The translations under genes were made by a program, and so were the position numbers. From NCBI GenBank assembly GCA_001795345.1, contig MGON01000025.1, positions 3,920 through 16,438 on the forward strand: DNA of 12,519 nucleotides, read 5' to 3'. Below are positions 6,307 to 12,519 of the stretch, one piece after another; position 1 is the first letter of the stretch; every line of letters starts with the position of its first letter. The stretch comes from Chloroflexi bacterium RIFCSPLOWO2_02_FULL_71_16 (lineage in GTDB: Bacteria > Chloroflexota > Limnocylindria > P2-11E). The notes beneath the pieces were generated by a model, which saw nothing but the letters and a program-made list of their open reading frames with translations, made no database searches and was not told where the DNA came from.

Positions 6307-7207
6307 GCGGCACGGCGTCCCGAAGGACCAGCTCGGACGCGCGGCGCGCCTGCGCGTCGTCGACGGTCGTTCCCTCCACCGCCTGCTCGGCCTCGAGCGC
6401 GCGCCAGGGGATCGGCGCGACGCTACCGAGGACGATCCGCACGTCGCGCAGCCTGCCCTCCCGCACGCGGGCCGCGGCGGCGACGGAGACGAGCGCGAAG
6501 CTCCACGCCTTCCGGTCCATCGCCTTCCGGTACGTCCCCCTCCGCTGAAGGCCGGCCTCCGGGACGACCACGTGCGTGAGGATCTCGCCGGGCCGGATGG
6601 TGTGCTCCTCCCGCCGGTGCAGGGCGGGATCCGTGAACAGGTCGGCGACCGAGACCGTGCGCGTCCCGCGCGCCGACGCGAGGCGCACCTGCGCGTCGTG
6701 CGCCACCAGGGCCGGCGCGAGATCCGACGGCGTGACGCGGTTGCACCCCGCGTCCGTCCCGACCACGGCGTGGTAGTGGCTCTCGCCGTCCGCCGCGAAG
6801 CAGCGGATCCCGCCCTTCAGCCAGCAGGGGAACGCCTCGTCCCGGAAGTACCAGCAGCGGTTGCGCTGGAGGAGGTTGCCGCCGATGGTCCCCATCCCCT
6901 TCAGCTGCAGCGTCGCCGCGTCGGCGAGCGCCTCGCGCACGATGGGGAGCGAGCGCGCGAGCCGGTCGTCCTCCTCGAGGTCGACGAGAGGGGTGAGCGC
7001 GCCGATGCGCAGTCCGGCGCCGCGCTCCCGCGACCAGCCGCGAAGGCCCTCGATGCCGCTCAGGTCGACGAGCCGCTCGGGCACGGCGATCCCGCCCTTC
7101 ATGAGACCGAGCAGGTCGGTGCCGCCCGCGATCGCCGGGGAGCCGCGGCCCAGGAGGCGCGACGCCTCGGCGACGGTCGCGGGACGCGCGTAGGCGAAAG
7201 GCTTCAT
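6230..7207 (-). CDS. FAD/[4Fe-4S]-binding medium subunit of a molybdenum hydroxylase, PaoB/YagS-like
   Basis: A 325-residue flavin subunit. FAD-binding signatures are IAGGTD (26–31) and TIGGN (107–111). Immediately after comes a cysteine-bearing loop, NLLQRNRCWYFRD…PCWLKGG…CFAADG…GTDAGCN, giving C118, C128, C136 and C155. This four-cysteine pattern is that of the E. coli PaoB/YagS group, which carries an extra [4Fe-4S] cluster not found in classical xanthine dehydrogenase flavin subunits. The C-terminal half (AYKIPLARELVRRAL) is the usual CO dehydrogenase flavoprotein C domain. It is the last gene of a three-gene minus-strand operon and its ATG overlaps the large-subunit stop by 4 nt. Its end at 6230 is convergent with, and overlapped by, the broken methyltransferase. 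Without a signal peptide the complex is likely cytoplasmic. Confidence 0.9.
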   Translation of the reverse strand: MKPFAYARPATVAEASRLLGRGSPAIAGGTDLLGLMKGGIAVPERLVDLSGIEGLRGWSRERGAGLRIGALTPLVDLEEDDRLARSLPIVREALADAATLQLKGMGTIGGNLLQRNRCWYFRDEAFPCWLKGGIRCFAADGESHYHAVVGTDAGCNRVTPSDLAPALVAHDAQVRLASARGTRTVSVADLFTDPALHRREEHTIRPGEILTHVVVPEAGLQRRGTYRKAMDRKAWSFALVSVAAAARVREGRLRDVRIVLGSVAPIPWRALEAEQAVEGTTVDDAQARRASELVLRDAVPLKDNAYKIPLARELVRRALLRLAGA

Positions 7208-9534
7208 GACGGGCGCGCGGCGCCTCGCCCGCCGGCGCCCTCCGCCTCCGCGGCGGCGACGAGCTGCAGCAGGCGCCTGGGCGTGAGAGGCAGGTGGCGA
7301 ACGCGGATGCCGAGCGCGTTCGACACGGCGTTCGCGATCGCGCCCGCCGTCGGGATGATCGGCGGCTCCCCGAGACCCTTCGCCCCGATGTTGTTCGCCT
7401 CGGTGTCCGGCACGTCCACGAAGCGCACGACGATCTTGGGGACGTCCTTGACCGTGGGGACCTTGTAGATCTCGAGGCTCGTCGAGAGGACGCGGCCGGT
7501 CGCCCGGTCGACGTGGCGCTCCTCCGTGAGCGCGAAGCCGAGCGCCTGGATGACGCCGCCCTGGACCTGCGACCGGGCCGTGAGCGGGTCGATGACCCGT
7601 CCGATGTCGTGGACTGCGACGACGCGCTCGACCGTCACCTCGCCGGTCCGCGGATCCACCTCGACCTCGGCGAAATGGGCCCCGAACGTCTTCATCGAGA
7701 CGTCCTCGGGGTTCGGCATCCGTGCCCCGCGTCCGATGACCGTGTAGTTCTGGAGGTCCTCGAACACCTTCGCGATCGAGCGGAGCGCGCCGCGCGCGCC
7801 GATCGAGCCGCGCTGCATGCGGAGCTCCGTCTTCGGGACCTCCATGATGCCGGCGGCGATCTCGAGGAGCTGCTCGCGCGCGTCCCGGGCCGCGAGGCGG
7901 ACCGCCGGCCCGATGGACGAGACCGTGAGGGAACCGGCCGAGATGGGGGCGTACGGCGAGTCGGTATCGCCGATCTCGACGCGCACGGCGTCGACGTCGA
8001 TGCCGAGCTCCTCGGCGCAGATCTGGGCGATGATCGTTCGGGTCCCGGTACCGATGTCCTGAGTGCCGATGCGGGCGACGGCCGTCCCGTCCGGGTTGAG
8101 GTGCACCATCGCGTACGCCGGGGGAAGCCCGCTGCCGCCCCAGAGCTGCGACGCCATCCCGAGGCCGCGGCGCGTCCCCGGCGCCGAGCCGCGGAGGCCG
8201 CCCGGCTTGCGACGCGACCAGCCGATCTCCTTCGCGCCGATGTCGTAGCAGTCGATGAGGCGCTTCAGCGAATACCGCAGCCCGCTCATCGGGTCGTGCT
8301 CGCCGGCGGCGTGCCGCCGGCGCAGCTCGAGCGGGTCGATCCGCGCACGGTCCGCCGCCTCGTCGATCGCCGCCTCCAGGGCGAACGTCCCCTCGACGTA
8401 CCCGGGGGCGCGGAAGGCGGACAGCGAGCCGGTGTTCGCCATGACCTTGTAGGACCGGGCGCGCACGTTCGGGACGTCGTAGAGGCCCTTCGTCGGCCCC
8501 GTCGGATCGGCGACCCAGCGGCCCTGGCCCGCGTTCGACCACGAATCGTGCGCCAGCGCCGTGATGCGGCCGCCCTTCACCGCGACCGAGACGCGCTGGA
8601 GGGTGGCGGACCGGTTGCCGGCCGCGAGGTTCTCCTCGCCGCGGTCGAGGACGCAGCGCACCGGCAGGCCGAGCTCGCGCGCGAAGAGCGCCGCGATGAT
8701 CGTGTACTTCCCGACGCCCCCCTTCGAGCCGAAGCCGCCGCCCATGTTCTCGCACAGCACGCGGATCTTGCCGTATGGGATGCGGAGCGCCGCCTGCAGG
8801 CCCTGGCGGACGCCGAAGACGTGCTGCGTGGATTCGTGGACGGTGAGGAGGTCGCCGTCCCACGTCGCGACGGCGCCATGCGTCTCGAACGAGTTGTGGA
8901 GCTGGGTCGACGTGCGGTAGGTCGCCTCGACGACGACGTCGGCCTCGCGCAGGGCGCCCGCCACGTCGCCGCGCTCGTGCTTCGCGGCCTCCTCCACGTT
9001 GCCCTTCTCGTCGATGCGCGGCGAGGCGTCATCCATGGCCTCTTCCAGGTCGACGACGTGGGGCAGGACCTCGTAGTCCACCGTGATGAGGCGCAGCGCC
9101 TGCGCCGCGATCTCCTCGCTCGTAGCGGCGACCGCGGCGACCTCGTCGCCGACGAAGCGGACCTCGTCGCGGAAGATAGTCTCCTCGCCGCGGAACGCGG
9201 CCTTCGGCGCGTTGAAGCGATGGAGCACGCCGCGGACGCCGGCGAGGGCGAGGGCCTGGCTCGCGTCGATGCGCCGCACCCTCGCGCGCGCGTAAGGGCT
9301 CCGCAGGATCCGCACGTGGAGCATCCCGGGCAGCCGCAGGTCGTGCGTGTATCGCGCGCGTCCGGTGACCTTCGACGCGCCGTCGATGCGCGGCGTCGGG
9401 CGGCCGACCTTCTCGAGAGCGGCGCCCTCTGGCCAGGCCTCGACGTCATCGCCCTGGATGAGCGCGAGCTCATCGGTGATCTCGCCTTCGAACTCGACGC
9501 GCGTCCGGACGACCCGCGCGTGGTCGCTCTTCAC
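7204..9534 (-). CDS. Molybdopterin-binding large subunit of a xanthine/aldehyde oxidoreductase, PaoC/YagR-like
   Basis: A 776-residue catalytic subunit of full family length. The N-terminal a/b hammerhead domain begins near 42 (KVGRPTPRIDGASKVTGRA). Molybdopterin-binding signatures include STQHVFGVRQGL (235–246), GGGFGSK (265–271), FRAPGYVEGTFALE (374–387), GTQDIGTGT (490–498) and the C-terminal GAKGLGEPP (717–725), whose E723 matches the active-site glutamate that activates the Mo-bound water. It should hydroxylate an aldehyde or N-heterocycle with electrons passed via 2Fe-2S and FAD. The first 40 residues are an acidic extension before the hammerhead domain. I chose the GTG at 9534 because it forms a GTGA overlap with the 2Fe-2S subunit stop; the longer frame to 9705 is antisense-type sequence inside that subunit. 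Aldehyde oxidase-type specificity is favoured by the PaoB-like partner, but the substrate is not determined. Confidence 0.92.
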   Translation of the reverse strand: MKSDHARVVRTRVEFEGEITDELALIQGDDVEAWPEGAALEKVGRPTPRIDGASKVTGRARYTHDLRLPGMLHVRILRSPYARARVRRIDASQALALAGVRGVLHRFNAPKAAFRGEETIFRDEVRFVGDEVAAVAATSEEIAAQALRLITVDYEVLPHVVDLEEAMDDASPRIDEKGNVEEAAKHERGDVAGALREADVVVEATYRTSTQLHNSFETHGAVATWDGDLLTVHESTQHVFGVRQGLQAALRIPYGKIRVLCENMGGGFGSKGGVGKYTIIAALFARELGLPVRCVLDRGEENLAAGNRSATLQRVSVAVKGGRITALAHDSWSNAGQGRWVADPTGPTKGLYDVPNVRARSYKVMANTGSLSAFRAPGYVEGTFALEAAIDEAADRARIDPLELRRRHAAGEHDPMSGLRYSLKRLIDCYDIGAKEIGWSRRKPGGLRGSAPGTRRGLGMASQLWGGSGLPPAYAMVHLNPDGTAVARIGTQDIGTGTRTIIAQICAEELGIDVDAVRVEIGDTDSPYAPISAGSLTVSSIGPAVRLAARDAREQLLEIAAGIMEVPKTELRMQRGSIGARGALRSIAKVFEDLQNYTVIGRGARMPNPEDVSMKTFGAHFAEVEVDPRTGEVTVERVVAVHDIGRVIDPLTARSQVQGGVIQALGFALTEERHVDRATGRVLSTSLEIYKVPTVKDVPKIVVRFVDVPDTEANNIGAKGLGEPPIIPTAGAIANAVSNALGIRVRHLPLTPRRLLQLVAAAEAEGAGGRGAARPS

Positions 9535-10031
9535 CGGCGCCTCGCGCGGGCGGCGCGGAGCGCCGCCTCGACGATGCCGGGATACGCGCCGCAGCGACAC
9601 AGGTTCCCGGCGACCGCGCGGTGCACGTCCTCGGCGGTCGGGGCCTTGTTCGCCCTGAGCAGCGCGACGACCGACATGATCTGCCCCGGCGTGCAGAAGC
9701 CGCACTGGTACGCGTCCGTAGCGATGAATGCCTGCTGCACGGGATCGAGCTGCCCGTCATGGGCCAGACCTTCTACGGTCTCGATCGACCTGCCCTCGCA
9801 CGCGACCGCGAGCGTCATGCACGAGTAGGTCGGCCGGCCATCCACCAGGACCGTGCAGGCGCCGCAGGTGCCCTCGTCGCACACCCGCTTCGCTCCCGTC
9901 AGCCCGAGCTCGTCGCGGAGCGCGTCGAGAAGCGTGTGGTGGGGCGGGACGTGTACCGAGGCAGGGTGCCCGTTCACCTCGAACGCGACGTCGGCCGCGC
10001 CGGGTCCCAGCACCTGCGGCGATCGGGGCAT
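9531..10031 (-). CDS. 2Fe-2S small subunit of the molybdenum hydroxylase
   Basis: A 166-residue protein with two [2Fe-2S] domains. The plant-type ferredoxin cluster has C51, C56, C59 and C71 (CDEGTCGACTV…SC), and the helical domain has C110 and C113 (QCGFCTPGQ) and C145 and C147 (NLCRCG); all eight ligands are present. It carries electrons between the molybdenum site and the flavin subunit. The ATG at 10031 gives about 15 residues before the first beta strand; there is no twin-arginine signal, unlike the periplasmic E. coli PaoA protein, so the enzyme is probably cytoplasmic. It is the first gene of the operon, overlapping the large subunit by 4 nt, and is divergent from the hydroxyacyl-CoA dehydrogenase gene across a 79-bp gap that must contain its promoter. 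Confidence 0.93.
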   Translation of the reverse strand: MPRSPQVLGPGAADVAFEVNGHPASVHVPPHHTLLDALRDELGLTGAKRVCDEGTCGACTVLVDGRPTYSCMTLAVACEGRSIETVEGLAHDGQLDPVQQAFIATDAYQCGFCTPGQIMSVVALLRANKAPTAEDVHRAVAGNLCRCGAYPGIVEAALRAARARRR

Positions 10032-10035
10032 CGAG

Positions 10036-10079
10036 CGAAGGGTACCGGCGCGTCCGGCCGCGAGCAGCGCTAGCCTTCG
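10036..10079. promoter_or_regulatory. Imperfect dyad in the divergent promoter gap, possible operator
   Basis: CGAAGGGTA (10036–10044) and TAGCCTTCG (10071–10079) are inverted copies with one mismatch, 26 bp apart, and nearly fill the 79-bp gap between the divergent 2Fe-2S subunit and hydroxyacyl-CoA dehydrogenase genes. A shared regulator could bind here. No clear -35/-10 elements were recognised on either strand. Confidence 0.3.
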
Positions 10080-10100
10080 AGACCCATACGCAAGGGGGCC

Positions 10101-10108
10101 GGGAGGGG
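10101..10108 (+). promoter_or_regulatory. Ribosome binding site for the hydroxyacyl-CoA dehydrogenase gene
   Basis: GGGAGGGG lies 2 nt before the ATG at 10111; its central GGAGG core gives roughly 4–5 nt of spacing. It supports that ATG rather than the longer open frame upstream, which is antisense to the 2Fe-2S subunit. Confidence 0.6.
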
Positions 10109-10110
10109 AC

Positions 10111-10983
10111 ATGGCCATCCAGAAGGTCGGCGTCGTGGGCTTCGGCGCGATGGGCTCGGGCATCGCGCAGGCGTGCGCCCAGGCCGGCTTCGACGTGACG
10201 GTGCGCGACGTGGACCAGGCCGCCCTCGACCGCGGCTTCGGCGTGGTCGACGGGTCGCTCGCTCGGCTCGTGAAAGCCGGTCGCGCGACAGAGGCGGACG
10301 CCAAGGCGGCGCGCGGCCGCATCCGGGGGACCACGGCCCTCGGCGATCTCAAGGACAGCGACCTCGTCATCGAAGCGGCGCTCGAGATCATCGAGACCAA
10401 GCGCGAGATCTTCGCCGAGCTCGACCGGATCTGCCCGCCGGCGACGATCCTGGCCTCGAACACGTCGAGCCTGCCGATCGTCGAGATGGCCGCGGCCACG
10501 AAGCGCCCGGACCGCGTCGCGGGCCTGCACTTCTTCAACCCCGTGGCGGTCATGCAGCTCGTCGAGATCGTTCGAGCGCTCACGACGAGCGAGGAGACCG
10601 TGGCCGCGCTGCGCGAGTTCGCCGAGCGCCTCGGCAAGCGCGGGATCGTCTGCAAGGACACGCCCGGATTCGTCGTGAACCGGCTCCTGGTCCCCTACCT
10701 CCTGGGTGCCATCCGCGCCCTCGAGGAGGGCGTCGCCGCGCCCGATGAGATCGACGACGCCGTGAAGCTCGGGCTCCGCCATCCGATGGGGCCGTTCGAG
10801 CTGCTCGACTACACCGGCCTCGACATCAACCTGCACGTCGCGAACGTCTTCTACGACGAGTTCAAGGACCCGAGCATGGCGGCGCCGCCGCTGCTGCGAC
10901 GCATGGTCGCCGCGGGCCACCTCGGCCGGAAGAGCGGCCGCGGGTTCTACGAGTACGACGAGAAGGGCCAGCGAAAGAGATAG
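10111..10983 (+). CDS. 3-hydroxyacyl-CoA dehydrogenase family protein (3-hydroxybutyryl-CoA dehydrogenase type)
   Basis: A 290-residue stand-alone NAD(P)-dependent dehydrogenase, the normal length for Hbd/PaaH-type enzymes. The Rossmann loop is VGFGAMGSGIAQ (9–20), the conserved SNTSSLPI lies at 116–123, the catalytic histidine is H140 in GLHFFNP with E152 in QLVEIV as its partner, and the C-terminal domain has KDTPGFVVNRLL (182–193), LRHPMGPFELLD (222–233) and GRKSGRGFYEY (272–282). It should interconvert 3-hydroxyacyl-CoA and 3-oxoacyl-CoA in beta-oxidation or in the lower part of aromatic acid degradation. It is divergent from the molybdenum hydroxylase operon and is followed directly by the small membrane protein gene, probably in one transcript. 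Chain-length specificity cannot be read from sequence. Confidence 0.93.
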   Translation: MAIQKVGVVGFGAMGSGIAQACAQAGFDVTVRDVDQAALDRGFGVVDGSLARLVKAGRATEADAKAARGRIRGTTALGDLKDSDLVIEAALEIIETKREIFAELDRICPPATILASNTSSLPIVEMAAATKRPDRVAGLHFFNPVAVMQLVEIVRALTTSEETVAALREFAERLGKRGIVCKDTPGFVVNRLLVPYLLGAIRALEEGVAAPDEIDDAVKLGLRHPMGPFELLDYTGLDINLHVANVFYDEFKDPSMAAPPLLRRMVAAGHLGRKSGRGFYEYDEKGQRKR

Positions 10984-11093
10984 GGAACGAGCGGCTCGAC
11001 GAGCGGAAGGCCGCGGTCTGGGCCACCGTAGCGGGGGTCGCGCACCTCGCGGTCGCCGCGACCGGCCATGTCTTCTATCCCTACCTCTACGAC

Positions 11094-11564
11094 GTGCTGA
11101 TCGCGCTCGGCTACGGCCTCATGCTGCCGGCGGTCGCGATCCTCCACGTCCGCCACGCGCGGGTCCGCGAGAGCGGCGCGATCCTCGCCACGGTCGCGGG
11201 CACCGCCGTCGTGGCGGTCGGCCTCGCCGGGTCCGTGAACGTCGACCTGCGGCCGGCCGCTCTCCTCGTGCTCGGGATGTGGTGGTGGACGAGCGGCAAG
11301 CTGTGGGTCGAGACCCGCGTCCTCCCCACCGCTTTCGGCGTGATCACCGCGGGACTCGGGCTGTTCGCGATCGTCGGCGCGTTCCTCGAGCCCGCGAGCG
11401 TGCTCGAGGCCATCGTCCCCGGCTACCCGGCGGCGGACGTGTGGACGGCCCTGCGCGTCGCGCTGGGCGCGTGGCTCATCGGGCTCGCGTTCGCTCTGTC
11501 CACGCGATCTGGGGGGTCTGAGGGGGGTAGTTCGTACCATCGCGGGGGGTTGCGGGGGGCATAG
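11094..11564 (+). CDS. Small multi-pass membrane protein of unknown function; true start probably upstream
   Basis: No family is recognised. From the GTG at 11094 the product has 156 residues with hydrophobic segments that read as four or five membrane helices, among them IALGYGLMLPAVAIL, LLVLGMWWW and the stretch ending IVGAFL. Coding-like sequence in the same frame begins earlier, right at the stop of the preceding gene: NERLDERKAAVWATVAG then VAHLAVAATGHVF, a charged N-terminus followed by a convincing first membrane helix. There is no ATG, GTG or TTG between 10984 and 11094; the only start-like codon at the junction is ATA at 10980, which would make an ATAG overlap and a 194-residue protein. 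The last roughly 20 residues (after FALSTR) are Gly/Ser-rich and encoded by G6 tracts, so they are probably repeat-derived sequence and not part of the fold. Confidence 0.65.
   Translation: MLIALGYGLMLPAVAILHVRHARVRESGAILATVAGTAVVAVGLAGSVNVDLRPAALLVLGMWWWTSGKLWVETRVLPTAFGVITAGLGLFAIVGAFLEPASVLEAIVPGYPAADVWTALRVALGAWLIGLAFALSTRSGGSEGGSSYHRGGLRGA
11511..11559 (+). repeat. Four G6 tracts in near 11-nt register
   Basis: Exactly six G residues occur at 11511–11516, 11522–11527, 11544–11549 and 11554–11559. Tract starts are 11, 22 and 10 nt apart, as if one unit of a five-unit, about 11-nt repeat had been replaced (GTACCAT occupies that place and recurs at 11579–11585). The plus strand, and the mRNA, could form a G-quadruplex. 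The block encodes the last residues of the membrane protein and leads into the hairpin. Confidence 0.8.
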
Positions 11565-11572
11565 CCCCCGCA
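11551..11572 (+). terminator. GC-rich hairpin, possible terminator
   Basis: TGCGGGGG (11551–11558) pairs perfectly with CCCCCGCA (11565–11572) around a 6-nt loop that holds most of the membrane protein's TAG stop. TCGTTTGT follows, a weak T-rich tail. Position suggests an intrinsic terminator for the upstream transcript, but only 22 nt separate it from the next start codon, leaving little room for a promoter. Confidence 0.45.
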
Positions 11573-11594
11573 TCGTTTGTACCATGCCCTGACG

Positions 11595-12519
11595 ATGGCG
11601 CTCCGCACGAAGACGCCCGCGGCGGCCACGCCGAAGGCCGGGAAGCCACGGCACGAGGCGCTGGGCCTCTCTCTCGACGACGTCAAGGGCATGTACCGCG
11701 TGATGCTCGAGTGCCGGATGCTCGGCGAGCGGATGATGCAGCTCAACCGCATGGGCCGGGCCGCGTTCGTCGGCGTCGCGGACGGGCACGAGGCCGCGGA
11801 GGTCGGGTCCGCCTGGTGCATCCGGCGCGGGACCGACTGGTGCCATCCCTACTACCGGGACGTCGGCGTCGCGCTCGTCCTCGGACAGACCGCCAAGGAC
11901 CAGTTCCTCGGCGTCTTCGCGAAGGCCACGGACCCGAACTCGGCCGGCCGCCAGATCGTGAACCAGTTCAGCGACGTCGAGGCGAAGATCGTGACCGGGT
12001 CGGTGAACATCGCCACGCAGTTCCCGCAGGCCGCGGGGCTCGCGCTCGCCGCGAAGATGCGCGGCCAGGACGCGGTCGTCTTCACGTACGGCGGCGACGG
12101 CTCGACCAGCCCGGGCGACTTCCACGAGGCGGTGAACTTCGCCGCCATCCACCGTCTCGCCGTCGTCTTCATCATCGAGAACAACCTCTACGCGATCTCG
12201 ACGCCCATCGCGCGGCAGAGCGCCGTCCCGCCCCACGAGCGCGCCAAGGGCTACGGGATCCCGGGCCACCTCGCGGACGGCACCGACGTGCTGGACGTCT
12301 ACGAGAAGACCAGGGAGGCGGCGGACCGCGCCCGGCGCGGCGAGGGGCCGAGCATCGTCGAGGCGACCTGCTACCGCTACCGGCCGCACTCGAGCGACGA
12401 CGACGACAGCCGCTACCGCTCGAAGGACGAGCTGAAGGGCTGGCTGGAGCGCGACCCCATCGATCGCGCGCGCGCCTACCTGCTCGAGCACGGCGCCGCC
12501 GAGAGCGAGCTGGAGGCGA
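11595..12519 (+). CDS. 2-oxoacid dehydrogenase E1 component alpha subunit, branched-chain type (3' end missing)
   Basis: The first 308 codons are present and the frame is open to the right edge. The thiamine diphosphate/Mg motif runs from GGDGSTSPGDF (166–176) to IIENN (193–197), the spacing typical of this family. The substrate-channel segment VTGSVNIATQFPQAAGLALAAKMRG (133–157) and the loop CYRYRPHSSDDDDSRYR (259–275) are close to the branched-chain 2-oxoacid dehydrogenase E1 alpha form (GPHSTSDD-like loop) rather than the pyruvate form. E1 alpha with a beta partner decarboxylates the oxoacid and passes the acyl group to a lipoyl E2; beta and E2 genes would be expected to the right. The N-terminal 20 residues are basic and Ala/Lys-rich. 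ATG at 11595 is used; no ribosome binding site is evident, and a two-codon frame (ATG CCC TGA) lies immediately before it. Acetoin dehydrogenase E1 alpha is the main alternative. Confidence 0.88.
   Translation, partial: MALRTKTPAAATPKAGKPRHEALGLSLDDVKGMYRVMLECRMLGERMMQLNRMGRAAFVGVADGHEAAEVGSAWCIRRGTDWCHPYYRDVGVALVLGQTAKDQFLGVFAKATDPNSAGRQIVNQFSDVEAKIVTGSVNIATQFPQAAGLALAAKMRGQDAVVFTYGGDGSTSPGDFHEAVNFAAIHRLAVVFIIENNLYAISTPIARQSAVPPHERAKGYGIPGHLADGTDVLDVYEKTREAADRARRGEGPSIVEATCYRYRPHSSDDDDSRYRSKDELKGWLERDPIDRARAYLLEHGAAESELEA

Noticed and set aside
7294..9828. Very long plus-strand open frame opposite the molybdopterin subunit
   Set aside because: It is a composition effect of high-GC third positions; the translation is Arg/Asp/Ala-rich with no motif, whereas the minus strand encodes a full, well-conserved enzyme.
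10947..12491. Long minus-strand open frame opposite the membrane protein and E1 alpha genes
   Set aside because: No recognisable domain and antisense to clear coding sequence with thiamine diphosphate motifs; treated as a GC-rich shadow.
1..12519. tRNA, rRNA, CRISPR, insertion sequence or prophage content
   Set aside because: No cloverleaf, spaced repeat array, transposase motif, terminal inverted repeats or phage protein was recognised on either strand.

Overview
This is a very GC-rich (about 70% by eye), gene-dense bacterial window. Family content and style (molybdenum hydroxylases, ArsA-type ATPase, many 1–4 nt overlaps, short intergenic gaps) suggest a free-living soil, sediment or groundwater heterotroph. 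Candidatus Rokubacteria or a similar high-GC uncultured lineage would fit, but there is no rRNA or other phylogenetic marker here, so this is only a guess.

Layout. (1) 2–2546, plus strand: the 3' end of a molybdopterin-binding large subunit, its FAD/[4Fe-4S] subunit and a MocA-like cytidylyltransferase, in one tight operon. The FAD subunit keeps the cysteine pattern of the 4-hydroxybenzoyl-CoA reductase beta subunit. (2) 2578–3576, minus: an ACMSD-type amidohydrolase, convergent with operon 1. (3) 3661–5104, plus: an ArsA/Get3-type ATPase with a C-terminal alpha-crystallin-like domain, overlapping a small coiled-coil protein. (4) 5282–6306, plus: a small sigma-70-type factor overlapping by ATGA a methylated-DNA methyltransferase that is frameshifted and has lost its catalytic end. 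(5) 10031–6230, minus: a complete second molybdenum hydroxylase in the order 2Fe-2S, molybdopterin, FAD/[4Fe-4S] subunit, each junction overlapping by 4 nt; it resembles the PaoABC/YagTSR aldehyde oxidoreductases. (6) 10111–11564, plus: a 3-hydroxybutyryl-CoA dehydrogenase-type enzyme, then a small multi-pass membrane protein whose start is problematic. (7) 11511–11572: a run of four G6 tracts and a strong hairpin. (8) 11595 to the right edge: the E1 alpha subunit of a 2-oxoacid (branched-chain type) dehydrogenase.

How it fits together (inference). Two molybdenum hydroxylases with different flavin subunits, a cofactor-finishing enzyme, an amidohydrolase of the decarboxylase group, a hydroxyacyl-CoA dehydrogenase and a 2-oxoacid dehydrogenase E1 point to catabolism of aromatic or other organic acids through CoA thioesters and aldehydes. 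No RNA gene, CRISPR array, insertion sequence or phage gene was seen. The longest gap without a gene is 177 bp (5105–5281).
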